Assembly (NCBI GenBank): GCA_039023545.1
Contig: JBCHKQ010000003.1
Location: 62,001 to 126,000 of the forward strand
DNA length: 64,000 bases
Source: Spirochaetia bacterium 38H-sp
GTDB lineage: Bacteria > Spirochaetota > Spirochaetia > Winmispirales > Winmispiraceae
Direction: 5' to 3'
Positions 43,684-52,828 of this stretch are shown one piece after another. The notes under the pieces are model-generated. The model made no database searches. It was given only the letters and a program-made list of their open reading frames with translations, and had not been told where the DNA came from. Each line of letters begins with the position of its first letter. The stretch's first letter is position 1. The translations under genes and the position numbers were made by a program.

Positions 43684-45186
43684 TTATGGTATTTTTACTC
43701 CTATTAGGACTTGTGTACCCTGTCTGGATACGCTGAATCTTATTGTGCTCCCTTTTTTGCTTTGTTCTGCAATGGCAGCATAAAAGTCCTTCATGCTTTT
43801 TATCTCACTGTTGCCTATTGCTTTTATGATGTCTCCTGCGCGGATTCCTGCTATCTGCGGGGCTGTGTTGTTGATGGCCTGTATTACCAGAACTCCGCTT
43901 GTTTCTTTGATATCATAGCGCTCACGGATTTCCTTTGTAAGGTCAACAGCTGTTATGCCTGGCCAGATGTTTGTTGTTTTTTCTGTAAGTTCCTGTTCTT
44001 CTTTTCTTTCTGCCAATTTTAATGTTATTGTTTTTTCTTCTCCCAAGCGTATGAGTGTTATTGCGATTTTGCTTCCTGCTCCGTGCATACCGATTTCTCT
44101 TGAGAGCTGGTTTGCATTTTCTATTTTTGTATCATCAACCTGTATTATGTAATCTCCTGGACGTATTCCTGCCTGCCATGCTGGGGAGTCCGTATATATG
44201 TTGGTAACAAGTGTGCCTTTTTTGTTGTCTAGTCCAAGCTCTTTTTTTAGTCCGGGATAGGCTTCTTCTGTTATGTCTGCAATTGTTACTCCAAGCCAAC
44301 CGTAGCTGACTTTGCCTTTGCTTATTATCTGTTCCATTGCGCGTTTTGCTGTATTTATTGGTATGGCAAAGCCGAGACCTACGTTACCGCCGTTTTGTGA
44401 AGCTATCCATGAGTTTATGCCGATGACTTGTCCGTCAAGGTTTACAAGTGCTCCACCTGAGTTTCCTGGATTGATTGCTGCATCTGTCTGTATATAGTCT
44501 GTAAACTCTCCTAGCTGTGCTCCTGCAGGGGTTTTTCTGCCTAGTGCGCTTATTATTCCTGCTGTTACAGTGGAGGAAAATCCGTAGGGGTTTCCTATTG
44601 CCAGTACCCAGTCGCCTACTTCCAGGCTGTCAGAGTCTCCAAGTTCTGCTATTGGCAATTTTTCTTTTGTTTTGATTTCTAGTACTGCAAGGTCTATTCT
44701 CTCGTCTTTTCCTACCAGTTTGCCTGTAAATGTTCTCTGGTCTTCCAGTTTTACGGTTATTTCATCCGCATTGCTTACTACATGTGCGTTGGTGAGGATG
44801 TATATCTTGTCACCTTCCCTTCTTGCTATTACACCAGAGCCCAGACCACTTCTCTTAAATTCCTTTTCCTGATATTCCGGTCCATTGAAGAAAAACTCCC
44901 AGGGTGAGTTGAAATTAAACATTGGCACTTTTTGCTTTACAACATCAACCACATCAATCTCCACTACGGTAGGAAGAACCTTTTTTGCAACATCATTGAA
45001 GACTTGTTGAAAGCTTTTTGCATCAAGGTAGACTTTGGGCCTTTCTGTCTCCACCGGTGCAATTTGTGCTATCTGACTGGGGGGGGCTGTGACACTTGTT
45101 GTTCCTGTTCCCTGAGCCGGTACTTGAGAACAGGCGCTAAAAAGCAATAAAATCATCAGTATTCGTGATATTAGCTTTGTTTTCAT
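43684..45186 (-). CDS. htrA: HtrA/DegP-family periplasmic serine protease, lipoprotein form
   Basis: A 500-residue protein. The signal peptide ends in a lipobox (LLFSAC), so it should be a membrane-attached lipoprotein and not a free periplasmic enzyme. The trypsin-like domain has histidine in LTNAHVV, aspartate in RIDLAVLEI and serine in NPGNSGGALV. Two PDZ domains follow (about 295-385 and 410-495). It degrades or refolds misfolded envelope proteins. It lies downstream of two hsp20 genes on the same strand but is separated from them by a strong terminator, so it has its own transcript. GAGGAAAAGAG precedes the ATG. Confidence 0.92.
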   Translation of the reverse strand: MKTKLISRILMILLLFSACSQVPAQGTGTTSVTAPPSQIAQIAPVETERPKVYLDAKSFQQVFNDVAKKVLPTVVEIDVVDVVKQKVPMFNFNSPWEFFFNGPEYQEKEFKRSGLGSGVIARREGDKIYILTNAHVVSNADEITVKLEDQRTFTGKLVGKDERIDLAVLEIKTKEKLPIAELGDSDSLEVGDWVLAIGNPYGFSSTVTAGIISALGRKTPAGAQLGEFTDYIQTDAAINPGNSGGALVNLDGQVIGINSWIASQNGGNVGLGFAIPINTAKRAMEQIISKGKVSYGWLGVTIADITEEAYPGLKKELGLDNKKGTLVTNIYTDSPAWQAGIRPGDYIIQVDDTKIENANQLSREIGMHGAGSKIAITLIRLGEEKTITLKLAERKEEQELTEKTTNIWPGITAVDLTKEIRERYDIKETSGVLVIQAINNTAPQIAGIRAGDIIKAIGNSEIKSMKDFYAAIAEQSKKGSTIRFSVSRQGTQVLIGVKIP

Positions 45187-45253
45187 CTCTTTTCCTCCAT
45201 GTGCCTGGTGAGGGTTTTACAGTAATAACAGTCCTTGCACCAAAGTTGTTACA

Positions 45254-45283
45254 AAAAAAGCTGCCACCTGGGCAGCTTTTTTT
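45254..45283. terminator. Bidirectional-type terminator after the hsp20 operon
   Basis: AAAAAAGCTGCC / GGCAGCTTTTTT with a 5-nt loop, lying between the hsp20 operon and htrA. Confidence 0.9.
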
Positions 45284-45295
45284 GTTTTTTTTATT

Positions 45296-45655
45296 TTAGC
45301 CTGCCTTTACTTCTATCTTCTTGGGTTTTGCTTGCTCTTTTATCTTGAGATTGAGTGTGAGAACTCCATTTTCTAGCTTAGCATCTATTTTGTCCGTATC
45401 CACTGTGTTATCCAGTGTAAAAACTCTTTTGTAATCTGCAAATCGTCTTTCTTTTACCAGGTAGGTTCCCTCGGGAAGAGTGTCTTTCCTCTGAGCTTCT
45501 ATTATGAGCTCGCTATCCTCTACCTGTATGTTTATGCTGTCTTTTTCTGCTCCAGGTACTTCCATTCTGAGGGTTATTGTATCATTATCTTGGCATACAT
45601 CATATACGGCAGGCTTTATGCTTCTCTCTCTTGTCAATTCTTTATCCTTTTTCAT
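45296..45655 (-). CDS. Hsp20/alpha-crystallin family small heat-shock protein (second)
   Basis: A 119-residue small chaperone with an alpha-crystallin domain: TITLRMEVPGAEKDSINIQV, LIIEAQRK, and the end with LENGVLTLNLKIKEQAKPKKIEV. The A-x-x-x-n-G-V-L motif is clear. The N-terminal arm is very short (about 15 residues), so it probably forms small oligomers or mixed ones with its partner. It is encoded 15 nt after the first hsp20, with AGGAGG before the ATG, in an operon under a sigma-54 promoter. Confidence 0.92.
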   Translation of the reverse strand: MKKDKELTRERSIKPAVYDVCQDNDTITLRMEVPGAEKDSINIQVEDSELIIEAQRKDTLPEGTYLVKERRFADYKRVFTLDNTVDTDKIDAKLENGVLTLNLKIKEQAKPKKIEVKAG

Positions 45656-45670
45656 AGGCTCCTCCTGTTT

Positions 45671-46120
45671 TTATTTTATCTGTACTGCAATTTTCTTGGG
45701 TTTTTTCTCTTCCTGCTTTGCTATGTTTATTGTGAGCACACCATTTTTAAGCTCTGCCTTTACTTTGTTGGCGTCTATGCTATCCGGAAGAGAAATTGTT
45801 CTCTGAAAAGCTCCACTCCATGATTCCTTTCTGTAGTAGTTTTTGTCTTTTTTCTCCTCTTCCTCTTTTTTCTCACCTTTTATGGTGAGCACATTGTTGG
45901 TCAGAGTGATGTCTATGTCTTTTTCTGTTACTCCTGGAAGGTCACAGGATACGATTACCTCGTTATCCGTCTCTACGACGTCCATTGTAGGGACCATTGG
46001 CCTGTCAAAGAGTCCTGTGCTTTCTGGCCATACCAGGTCAAAAACCCTATTGATTTCATCCTGTATCTTCTCAAGATCGGTGAACCAATCATTGTTTCTT
46101 TTTGTTATTTCGCGTGTCAT
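45671..46120 (-). CDS. Hsp20/alpha-crystallin family small heat-shock protein (first)
   Basis: A 149-residue small chaperone. An N-terminal arm (MTREITKRNNDWFTDLEKI) precedes the alpha-crystallin domain (about 45-140: VIVSCDLPGVTEKDIDITL, VLTIKGEKKEEEE, FQRTISLPDSID, LKNGVLTINIAKQEE). The ATG at 46120 is chosen: AGGAGG lies 7 nt upstream, and the alternative at 46174 sits at the predicted transcription start. The short leader begins with a perfect hairpin (GTCCAC/GTGGAC, 46153-46167). It binds unfolding proteins in the cytoplasm. It heads a two-gene operon. Confidence 0.93.
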   Translation of the reverse strand: MTREITKRNNDWFTDLEKIQDEINRVFDLVWPESTGLFDRPMVPTMDVVETDNEVIVSCDLPGVTEKDIDITLTNNVLTIKGEKKEEEEKKDKNYYRKESWSGAFQRTISLPDSIDANKVKAELKNGVLTINIAKQEEKKPKKIAVQIK

Positions 46121-46539
46121 ATTACGCCTCCTGTATGTTGATGTTTCTTTTTGTCCACTACGTGGACTTCTCATTTACAGTTATGCAATAAATGTGCCAA
46201 TTTTTCTGGTATTATGTTTGTTTTTTATATTTTTATATTGCAATAAAATAATATAAAGAGTTCTTTTGCCTGGTTTCTGTTTTAAACTTTGTTTTGTGTT
46301 TTTGTGTCATATTGATAACAGGTTGCTTTTTTGCTTTGTGTGATTTTTGTATCTATATGATACACAGAGTTGTTTTGTCTTTATATGATGTATCCTTTGC
46401 AGCCATGGTGCGTCGACATGTGTCCACATTCTCTATAAACCGTAAGAACTTTCCTTTATCTATCAAGTTTTCTGGTGGGGCTTGAAAAAAAAATCCGGCA
46501 CATGCAAAGTAGATTTACATATTTGTTTAGGAGAAAATT
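46121..46539. other. Divergent region between hsp20 operon and MazG-like gene
   Basis: It holds the hsp20 leader hairpin (46153-46167), the sigma-54 site (46184-46199) and a T-rich stretch with a small inverted repeat GTATC/GATAC near 46350. No convincing gene. A clear promoter for the rightward gene was not identified. Confidence 0.5.
46184..46199 (-). promoter_or_regulatory. Sigma-54 promoter of the hsp20 operon
   Basis: The minus strand reads TGGCACATTTATTGCA, with GG and GC exactly 10 bp apart, matching the -24/-12 consensus. The start is expected near 46172. Confidence 0.82.
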
Positions 46540-46950
46540 ATGAGTCTTAATGATGCATGGAGAGACGTCAGAGAGTTTCATGTACGCTTTGGTCATCCTC
46601 ATCAGGAACGCCCATGTTTTATAGATGCAGAACGCGCACAGTCGCGCGCTAAGTGGATGCGTGAGGAGGTGCAGGAGTTTCTGGATTCGCGTGATGTTGT
46701 GGAGCAGGCCGACGCCATGATAGACCTGATTTATTTTGCGCTTGGAACTCTGGTTGAAATGGGTGTTGAGCCTCAGCCTCTTTTTGATATAGTCCATAAA
46801 GCCAACATGGACAAGCTCTGGCCGGATGGGAAGCCCCATTATAATGAGGACGGAAAGACCGTAAAGCCTGCAGGCTGGCTGGATCCTTACCCTCTCCTGG
46901 AAGAAGAAATAAAAAGACAGATTGATAAAAAGGCGCAAAAAGAATCTTAG
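46540..46950 (+). CDS. PRA-PH/MazG-like NTP pyrophosphohydrolase
   Basis: A 136-residue all-alpha NTP-PPase family protein. The metal-binding helices read WMREEVQEFL (E-E-x-x-E) and VEQADAMIDLIYF (E-x-x-D), the MazG/HisE pattern. The C-terminal DGKPHYNEDGKTVKPAGW is typical of a stand-alone branch often annotated as HisE-like. It most likely removes pyrophosphate from a nucleoside triphosphate (house-cleaning). It is not placed with the his genes of the window, so a histidine role is only a possibility. TAGGAG precedes the ATG. Confidence 0.78.
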   Translation: MSLNDAWRDVREFHVRFGHPHQERPCFIDAERAQSRAKWMREEVQEFLDSRDVVEQADAMIDLIYFALGTLVEMGVEPQPLFDIVHKANMDKLWPDGKPHYNEDGKTVKPAGWLDPYPLLEEEIKRQIDKKAQKES

Positions 46951-46977
46951 AAAGGATTTTTTGTAGATTTTTTATTA

Positions 46978-47131
46978 TACCGAACGTCGGGAGTGCACCT
47001 ATTTTGCAGAGCATGCGGGAGAGCGCGCTCCCTCCTGCCTTTGGCAGGTGTTTTGCAGGATATTCTGGCAAGCTTGTTTTGCTTATGCCGGAGGCAGCAG
47101 AGCCCGTCCTTACGGGCTCTGCGTTCGGTAT
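46978..47131. repeat. Tail-to-tail pair of palindromic elements
   Basis: The left copy (46978-47047) has TACCGAACG, the inner stem GGGAGTGC/GCGCTCCC with a long loop, and CTGCCTTTGGCAG. The right copy (47084-47131) has ATGCCGGAGGCAG, the inner stem CAGAGCCCGT/ACGGGCTCTG and CGTTCGGTAT. It lies between convergent genes and is flanked by TA on both sides. Confidence 0.88.
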
Positions 47132-47192
47132 AGGTGATTGGGTTTTTGCTGCTTTATTTTGTCTTATAAACTAGAAATAAGTTTTTATGTGT

Positions 47193-47714
47193 TTACCAGG
47201 TCTTTTTATAGTCTGTTATGGCTTCTTGTGCTAGCTTTACATATAATTCTGCATTTTCTTTGACTTTTTTTACTTCATCTTCTGTAACTTCCCTTATAAC
47301 TCGTGCAGGACTTCCCAGGATGAGAGAGTTGTCAGGGAATGTCTTTCCCTCTGTTACTAGGGCACCTGCGCCTACTATGGAGTTTTTGCCAATTGTTGCA
47401 CCGGATAGGATGATTGCACCCATTCCTATCAGGCAGTTGCTACCTATGATGCAGCCGTGTATCACTGCATTGTGGCCTATGGTGACATAGCTTCCTATAT
47501 CCACGGGTTTGTCTATGTCAACGTGGACCGTGGCGTTATCCTGTACGTTGCTGTATGCACCCAGATGTATTGATGTGATGTCACCTCTTAATACGGCTCC
47601 AAACCACACGGAAGATTTTTCTTCCATAAATACAAGGCCAGATACAGTAGCGCTGTCAGCTATAAAGCAGCTTTTGGCTATGGTAGGTTTTTTGTCTCCA
47701 ATCGTGTATATCAT
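47193..47714 (-). CDS. Gamma-carbonic-anhydrase-like hexapeptide-repeat protein (YrdA/PaaY type)
   Basis: A 173-residue left-handed beta-helix protein with hexapeptide repeats (VWFGAVLRGDITSIHLG and onward) and a C-terminal helix. Zinc-ligand histidines of the gamma-CA group are present in NATVHVD and IGHNAVIHGC. Family members form trimers; some hydrate CO2 and many have no known function. AAGGAG lies ahead of the ATG. It is divergent from glk with a 77-nt gap. Confidence 0.88.
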   Translation of the reverse strand: MIYTIGDKKPTIAKSCFIADSATVSGLVFMEEKSSVWFGAVLRGDITSIHLGAYSNVQDNATVHVDIDKPVDIGSYVTIGHNAVIHGCIIGSNCLIGMGAIILSGATIGKNSIVGAGALVTEGKTFPDNSLILGSPARVIREVTEDEVKKVKENAELYVKLAQEAITDYKKTW

Positions 47715-47756
47715 GAGGTCTCCTTGCTATTATTTTCTATAGTATTTTGCTCCATA

Positions 47757-47784
47757 TTGCAATTTCTTTCCAGCTGTGCATAAT
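47757..47784 (+). promoter_or_regulatory. glk promoter (leaderless)
   Basis: TTGCAA (47757-47762), a 16-bp spacer and CATAAT (47779-47784), ending 7 nt before the ATG. There is no Shine-Dalgarno site. Confidence 0.6.
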
Positions 47785-47791
47785 CTAAGTT

Positions 47792-48874
47792 ATGGTAAGG
47801 AAAGAATGGTATTACTCGGATAGAAAAGCAAACGCACTGCTGTTGGCAGCAGATGTGGGTGGGACTAACACCAACGTTGCACTTGTGGAATATGATGGCA
47901 GGGAATATTCTATAATGGCTCACTGGGAGTTTGCGAGCCAGAAGATTTCTGGTCTTGAGGAGGCTTTGGAGGAGATATTTGAAGATATAAACTCCAAGTT
48001 GGGAGAGGCAAAAGTAGAGGCTTTCTGTGCATCCGGTGCAGGTCCTGTGGAAGATAATGTCTGTATTCTTACCAATCTTCCGTGGAAGATTGATGGTAAT
48101 GAGATAGAGAGGGATACGGGTATTCCGACAGTGGTTATCAATGACTTTTCTGCTGTCTGTTATGGAGTGCCTATACTGGAGAGACAGTCTCCTTCTTCTC
48201 TTGTGCCGATTCCGCATGTGGATGGTTCTATCCCCGAGAGAAGGGGGAGCATAAGAGCTGTTATAGGAGCAGGTACTGGACTTGGAGTGGGGTTTCTTGT
48301 TGATGACAGGGGGCAGTATCATGCCTATCCGTCTGAGGGCGGGCATATTGATTTCCCTGCGTCTGATGATCTTATGGAAGAGATAAGAAAATATCTTTCT
48401 TTTAAATACAAACATACTCCAGGAACAGAGGCTGTTCTTTCTGGACAGGGGATTGCCAATATTTTCTCTTTTATGCTTGATAGTGGAAATATAGGACATG
48501 ACGATCTTATAAGAGAAATTCTATCTGTGCCTGATACAGATAAACCGCCGCTTATTGCGAAGTATTCTGAGAATCATGCAGGTTGCAGGCGGGTTATGGA
48601 ATTTTTTATTTCTGTCTATGGGCATATGGCGGGTAATTATGCTTTGTGTTTTCTGCCTACTGCGGGGCTTTATCTTGCAGGGGGTATAGTTGCCAAGAAT
48701 ATTGACTATTTTCAGAAATCTCCTGTATTTATGAGATACTTTGAGTCAAGTTATAGAAAAAATATGACAGAGCTTCTCAAAAAGATTCCGGTGTATATAA
48801 TCAAGGACTACAGCATATCAGTATATGGGGCTGCCTATGCTGCACAAACATTTGCAAGGAGGGGGGATGCGTAA
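47792..48874 (+). CDS. glk: Glucokinase
   Basis: A 360-residue glucokinase of the Glk (PF02685) family. ATP-binding phosphate-1 motif AADVGGTNTNVALVEY, catalytic region VINDFSAVCYG, GAGTGLGVGFLV and substrate-binding EGGHIDFPA. The C-terminal half has FISVYGHMAGNYAL and LYLAGGIVAKNID. It phosphorylates incoming glucose with ATP. The first ATG is used; there is no ribosome site and the predicted transcript begins at or very near it. Its 3' end overlaps the following pyrophosphorylase gene by 8 nt, linking glucose-6-phosphate formation to UDP-sugar synthesis. Confidence 0.92.
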   Translation: MVRKEWYYSDRKANALLLAADVGGTNTNVALVEYDGREYSIMAHWEFASQKISGLEEALEEIFEDINSKLGEAKVEAFCASGAGPVEDNVCILTNLPWKIDGNEIERDTGIPTVVINDFSAVCYGVPILERQSPSSLVPIPHVDGSIPERRGSIRAVIGAGTGLGVGFLVDDRGQYHAYPSEGGHIDFPASDDLMEEIRKYLSFKYKHTPGTEAVLSGQGIANIFSFMLDSGNIGHDDLIREILSVPDTDKPPLIAKYSENHAGCRRVMEFFISVYGHMAGNYALCFLPTAGLYLAGGIVAKNIDYFQKSPVFMRYFESSYRKNMTELLKKIPVYIIKDYSISVYGAAYAAQTFARRGDA

Positions 48875-50435
48875 GCTGAGTCCACAGCTTGTATCAAGAA
48901 TGAGAGAGCTTGATATAGATGTGGAGCTTAGTCTTAAAATTCTTGATAGAGTTAATAAACAACCAAATGCTCTTACAGAGACGGAGTTTTCTCTTCCAAC
49001 AGGAAAGGAAGATTATATAGTGGATACAAGAGAGGACGTAAGGCTTAGCCTGTCGTCCTCTTATTTTTTTTCCAGGCTCAAGGAACTGGGGCTTACTGTT
49101 CCTGCTGTTGCTGATTTTTATACTGGCGGGAATACTGTTGAACTCGATGAGAAAAAGCTTAAGATAATAGGTATTCTGCTTTATCCCAAGCTTGCCTACG
49201 GTATACTCAATGGAGGAGCTGCTACAAGTTATGCAGACAGCAAGAAAAATAGCGGGTTTGATAAGGCGCTGTTTTCTGCTTATGAGTCTTATTTTAAAAA
49301 GGCCTCTGAGCTTGTCAAAGGGAGGCCAAAAGGGGTATGTCCTGCCTATTATGGCAAAAGCGGTGAGCCAGGATTGAGTTTTATGGCTCTCAAGATGCGT
49401 TCTCTTCTCATAGAGACTCTTAGATATCGCAGTCTTGCAAAAAGATTGGGGGTAGAACAACAAAGGGAATGTCTGCCTCTTTTCCAGATGACAAGTCCTG
49501 TTACGCATGAGTCCGTGCTCGCACATATTAAAGAGCTGGAAACACATCCTGCCATAGAGCCTCTGATGCAGAAGCTGGGCTTGTTGTCGCTTTCTGTTTA
49601 TACTGCAAAGCAGCCTCTTATTGCTGCTTTTACCCATACGGCAGATGGTAGTCCTCTTGACATATTTACGTCTGCTTACGGAAGAGAGTGCGAGCCTCTT
49701 GCCCTCCCTGGAGGACACGGACAAAACTTTATGGTGCTTGCGGATATATACAGGCAGCTTTATAGAAATGGATACAGGTTTGTATATCTTACCAATGTTG
49801 ACAATCTTGGTTCTGCTGTTGATCCTGTCAGCCTTGCCCTTCTTGCGTTGAGCAGTAAGCAGGCCGGTTTTGAATTTTCTTATAAGACTTCTGTGGATGT
49901 AAAGGGAGGGGTTCTTGTTGCTACTCCTTCTGGGCCTCTCTGTATGGATATAGGTGCAGGCATAAGTCGTTCTTGTGTTGAGAATGAAGAGAAGCGCGGT
50001 GTGCCTGTCCTGTTTAACTGTGCTACGGGGTTGTTTGATCTCTCATTTCTTACTGCTAATCTCGATAGAATCATAGGGAATCTTCCTTTGAGGCTTACTG
50101 ATCAGGATAAGGATGCCGGCAGGTATTCTCAGGCAGAACAGATAACTTGGGAGGTCATGGGACTGCTTGATGATATCCTCATTTTTGCCGTTGATAAGTA
50201 CAGGCGTTTTCTTGCCGCCAAACTTCTTATAGAGACTTTTCTTACTTCCGGTCTTTTACTTGATGATGCTTCTTCTCTATATGGTGTAAACCCTGATGTT
50301 GTGAAGACTGCTGATAATCTTAACAGAGGGTTAATGGCTGCTTTTTCTGATTATTATGCAATAAAGCCGGAAGATTTTTCTTTGCTTTCTGCGGATGATA
50401 TTGAGAAAAGGTTGGAGGAAACTTTTGATGCTTGA
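48867..50435 (+). CDS. UDPGP-family UTP-sugar-1-phosphate uridylyltransferase
   Basis: A 522-residue nucleotidyltransferase of the eukaryote-like UDPGP/UAP family (PF01704). Key parts: the UTP-binding region [30 protein letters not shown] (uridine-binding DN), [12 protein letters not shown] and the C-terminal helix-rich part. The usual N-terminal nucleotide loop L-x-G-G-x-G-T-R-L is not obvious; [11 protein letters not shown] near residue 110 probably replaces it. The sugar (glucose or N-acetylglucosamine) cannot be decided. The ATG at 48867 is used, directly after GGAGGGGGG. It is coupled to glk upstream and hisI downstream by 8-nt overlaps. Confidence 0.82.
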   Translation: MRKLSPQLVSRMRELDIDVELSLKILDRVNKQPNALTETEFSLPTGKEDYIVDTREDVRLSLSSSYFFSRLKELGLTVPAVADFYTGGNTVELDEKKLKIIGILLYPKLAYGILNGGAATSYADSKKNSGFDKALFSAYESYFKKASELVKGRPKGVCPAYYGKSGEPGLSFMALKMRSLLIETLRYRSLAKRLGVEQQRECLPLFQMTSPVTHESVLAHIKELETHPAIEPLMQKLGLLSLSVYTAKQPLIAAFTHTADGSPLDIFTSAYGRECEPLALPGGHGQNFMVLADIYRQLYRNGYRFVYLTNVDNLGSAVDPVSLALLALSSKQAGFEFSYKTSVDVKGGVLVATPSGPLCMDIGAGISRSCVENEEKRGVPVLFNCATGLFDLSFLTANLDRIIGNLPLRLTDQDKDAGRYSQAEQITWEVMGLLDDILIFAVDKYRRFLAAKLLIETFLTSGLLLDDASSLYGVNPDVVKTADNLNRGLMAAFSDYYAIKPEDFSLLSADDIEKRLEETFDA

Positions 50436-50769
50436 TTTTGATAAGACGGGTGGGCTTGTTCCCTGCATAGTCCAGGAAGAGGGGACTAAGGATGTTCTTA
50501 TGCTTGCCTATCTCAACCGAGAATCCTGGGAAAAGAGTCTTGAGACTGGTTATGCACACTATTATTCTAGAAGCAGGAAATCTCTTTGGAAAAAGGGTGA
50601 GACTTCTGGTCATCTGCAGGAGATAAGGGAGATAAGAATAGACTGCGATAATGATACCGTGCTTTTTATAGTACGACAGATTGGAGGCTCTGCCTGTCAT
50701 ACAGGTCATAAAAGCTGTTTCTACAGAACATTGCAGAATAAAGATGTGCTTGTTGATAATGAGGAGTGA
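50428..50769 (+). CDS. hisI: Phosphoribosyl-AMP cyclohydrolase
   Basis: A 113-residue enzyme opening the adenine ring of phosphoribosyl-AMP in histidine synthesis. Seen: [13 protein letters not shown], the metal-binding region [11 protein letters not shown] and the zinc cysteines in [14 protein letters not shown]. HisE is not fused. The ATG at 50428 (GGAGG 9 nt upstream) gives the normal N-terminus; the ORF reaches back to 50395. It overlaps the pyrophosphorylase gene by 8 nt, an unusual operon partner. Other his genes in the window are hisH and hisF, about 10 kb away. Confidence 0.93.
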   Translation: MLDFDKTGGLVPCIVQEEGTKDVLMLAYLNRESWEKSLETGYAHYYSRSRKSLWKKGETSGHLQEIREIRIDCDNDTVLFIVRQIGGSACHTGHKSCFYRTLQNKDVLVDNEE

Positions 50770-50844
50770 TTACACTATGGACAGTGGTTTTCTCCTTTGT
50801 GCTGATGGGTTTGCGTATAAGATTATATGCAAATAGGAGGCTCT

Positions 50845-51312
50845 ATGCCGGATATGCTTGTAAAGCTTTACCATCTTCCTCCTCTTGAGTCTCTGAGGCT
50901 CAGGGGGGATGGTTTCGTTATACGCAGAGCTAGGAGCTTTGAGATGGCTGCTGTTGCGGATTGGGTGGAGAAGTGTTTTAACCGTTTCTGGGCATCTGAG
51001 GCTGCTGTGGCTTTTTCCCGTATTCCTGTGTCTTGCTTTATTGCCACAATAGGGGGTGATATTGCAGGTTTTGCTTGTTATGATTGTACTGCAAAGGGCT
51101 TTTTTGGGCCTATTGGGGTTGCTGAAGAGTACAGAAAAAAGGGGATAGGTTATGCTCTCCTTCTGTATTCTTTATATGCTTTGCGTGATTCAGGTTATGC
51201 GTATGCTATTATAGGTGCTGCGGGTCCCGTGGATTTTTATAAAAGGGCTGTGGGCGCAATTGAGATTGGTGATTCTGAGCCTGGGTTTTATGAAGATAGG
51301 TTGAAGCTCTGA
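50845..51312 (+). CDS. GNAT-family N-acetyltransferase
   Basis: A 155-residue GNAT protein. Acetyl-CoA-binding motif A is IGVAEEYRKKGIGYALLLYSL (in order V-x-x-x-x-R-x-x-G-I-G), preceded by strand FACYDCTAKGFFGP. The substrate is unknown. AGGAGG lies just before the ATG at 50845, which is preferred over 50827. It follows hisI by about 75 nt and may be co-transcribed. A solo palindromic element directly follows its stop. Confidence 0.85.
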   Translation: MPDMLVKLYHLPPLESLRLRGDGFVIRRARSFEMAAVADWVEKCFNRFWASEAAVAFSRIPVSCFIATIGGDIAGFACYDCTAKGFFGPIGVAEEYRKKGIGYALLLYSLYALRDSGYAYAIIGAAGPVDFYKRAVGAIEIGDSEPGFYEDRLKL

Positions 51313-51320
51313 TTTTATTT

Positions 51321-51372
51321 TTGCCGCAGGCAGGCTGGACGGCTGCATGGCAGTCGTCCAGCCGTTCGGTAT
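51321..51372 (+). repeat. Solo variable-stem palindromic element
   Basis: TGCCGCAGGCAG, the inner stem GGCTGGACG/CGTCCAGCC with a second small stem (CTGC/GCAG) in the loop, then CGTTCGGTAT. It fills the gap between convergent genes, so it may also act as their terminator. Confidence 0.88.
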
Positions 51373-51373
51373 A

Positions 51374-52729
51374 TTATAATAGAATTATTTTTACTACTGT
51401 AAAGTAAATCAGAAGTCCTGTTACGTCCAGTATTGTGGAAAGAAGAGGGCTGCTTATTACTGCTGGGTCTATGCCTATTATGTTGCAGATTATGGGCAAC
51501 AGGCTCCCAACCAGGTTTGCCCACAGGACTATGCATGCTATGGATATGCCTACTGTTATTCCTATTTCCGGATGTCCTGTCCATAGGTAGCCTATGACAG
51601 AGAGTACAAGTCCCAGGCTGATTCCTAGCAGAATGCCTACTGTTATTTCTTTTCTTACAACTTCAAACCATCTAGATGGTGTTAGTTCTCCCACTGCAAG
51701 TGCGCGTATTACAAGTGTTGCGGCCTGGCTGCTTGTGTTCCCTCCTGTGCCCATGAGCATGGGGATAAAGAGGCTAAGGCTGATAAAGCTTGATAGCAAA
51801 TCCTGATATCTACCTATTACTCCTGAGGATAAGAAGCCGGATATACCTAGGAATAACAGCCATATTATTCTCTTGGTATATAGCTTGATGGGTCTTGTTT
51901 CTGTATAGCTTGCTTCCAGAGGAATAACGGCGCTCTCTTTTTGTGCGTCCTCGGTTGCTTCCTCGTCTATTACGTCGATTATATCGTCAACTGTGACTAT
52001 GCCCAAGAGGACGTTATTTTCATCTACAACCGGAAGGGCATTGAGGTCGTATTTTCTTATGAGGTTTACGGCTTCTTCTTGGTCTGCATATGCATTGATT
52101 GCTACATAATGCCAGTCCATTATGGAGTCAACTGTTGTCTGAGGCGATGCAAGTATTATCTTTCTAAGTAGAATATCATCCAGCAGTTTTCCGTCATTGT
52201 CTATGACGTATACCATGTTGATAATCTCGGCATCCCTGCCGTATGCCCGTATATGGTCCAAAGCCCTCTCTATTGTCCACTGCGGCTTGATGGAGACATA
52301 GTCCGGCGTCATAAGCCTTCCCACGCTGTCTTCCGGATATCCCAGAAGTGCAAGCGTAATAGCTCTATCCTCAGGAGAAAGCAGGTTGAGCACCTTTCTT
52401 GTCAGAGTTCCGGGTAGATGCTCTATAAGTTCAATCCTGTCATCGTGAGCAAGTTCTGACAGAATCTCTCTTAGCTGTTCGCTGGTTATATGCTCAAGAA
52501 TATGACGTTGTGTTTCCGAATCAAACTCCGCAAAAACCTCTGCTTTGAGATCCGGTGGTAGAAGCAAAAAGAGGATAAGAGAATCCGTAGGAGAATCCTC
52601 TTCTATCTCATCCAAAAGCTCCACAATATCCGAGGCATGCCATGTTGTTATCTCATCTTTAAGCATATGCCACTGTCTTTGTGAAACCCACTCCAGCAGG
52701 GTAATCTTGTCAACGCTATCTTTCTTCAT
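51374..52729 (-). CDS. mgtE: MgtE-type magnesium transporter
   Basis: A 451-residue Mg2+ channel/transporter. The N-terminal MgtE_N superhelical domain (about 20-125) precedes a pair of CBS domains (about 130-255), the plug helix and five C-terminal membrane helices (about 285-450). The pore-region signature is in PMLMGTGGNTSSQAATLVIRAL. The cytoplasmic domains sense Mg2+ and gate the pore. GGGAGG precedes the ATG. The predicted leader is only about 21 nt, so no M-box riboswitch is present. Confidence 0.94.
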   Translation of the reverse strand: MKKDSVDKITLLEWVSQRQWHMLKDEITTWHASDIVELLDEIEEDSPTDSLILFLLLPPDLKAEVFAEFDSETQRHILEHITSEQLREILSELAHDDRIELIEHLPGTLTRKVLNLLSPEDRAITLALLGYPEDSVGRLMTPDYVSIKPQWTIERALDHIRAYGRDAEIINMVYVIDNDGKLLDDILLRKIILASPQTTVDSIMDWHYVAINAYADQEEAVNLIRKYDLNALPVVDENNVLLGIVTVDDIIDVIDEEATEDAQKESAVIPLEASYTETRPIKLYTKRIIWLLFLGISGFLSSGVIGRYQDLLSSFISLSLFIPMLMGTGGNTSSQAATLVIRALAVGELTPSRWFEVVRKEITVGILLGISLGLVLSVIGYLWTGHPEIGITVGISIACIVLWANLVGSLLPIICNIIGIDPAVISSPLLSTILDVTGLLIYFTVVKIILL

Positions 52730-52756
52730 GGCTGCCTCCCTTGCCGGTTTTTTTTG

Positions 52757-52785
52757 AGTATAGATAAAAAAAAACGTATATACAA
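52757..52785 (-). promoter_or_regulatory. mgtE promoter
   Basis: On the minus strand: TTGTAT, a 17-bp spacer and TATACT. The start is expected about 21 nt before the ATG. Confidence 0.55.
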
Positions 52786-52828
52786 GCTAAGATGTAAATA
52801 CTAACAAAGTGTAAAAATCATTTATTAA

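Noticed and set aside
44921..44945. Third sigma-54 site (TGGCAC ... TTGC) near 44.9 kb
   Set aside because: The GG-GC spacing is 8 bp, not 10, and it lies inside htrA coding sequence.
46294..46485. 63-residue open frame in the T-rich hsp20/MazG-like intergenic region
   Set aside because: Composition is that of random T-rich DNA; there is no ribosome site and no recognisable protein features.
52730..52757. M-box magnesium riboswitch for mgtE
   Set aside because: The predicted leader is about 21 nt, far too short.
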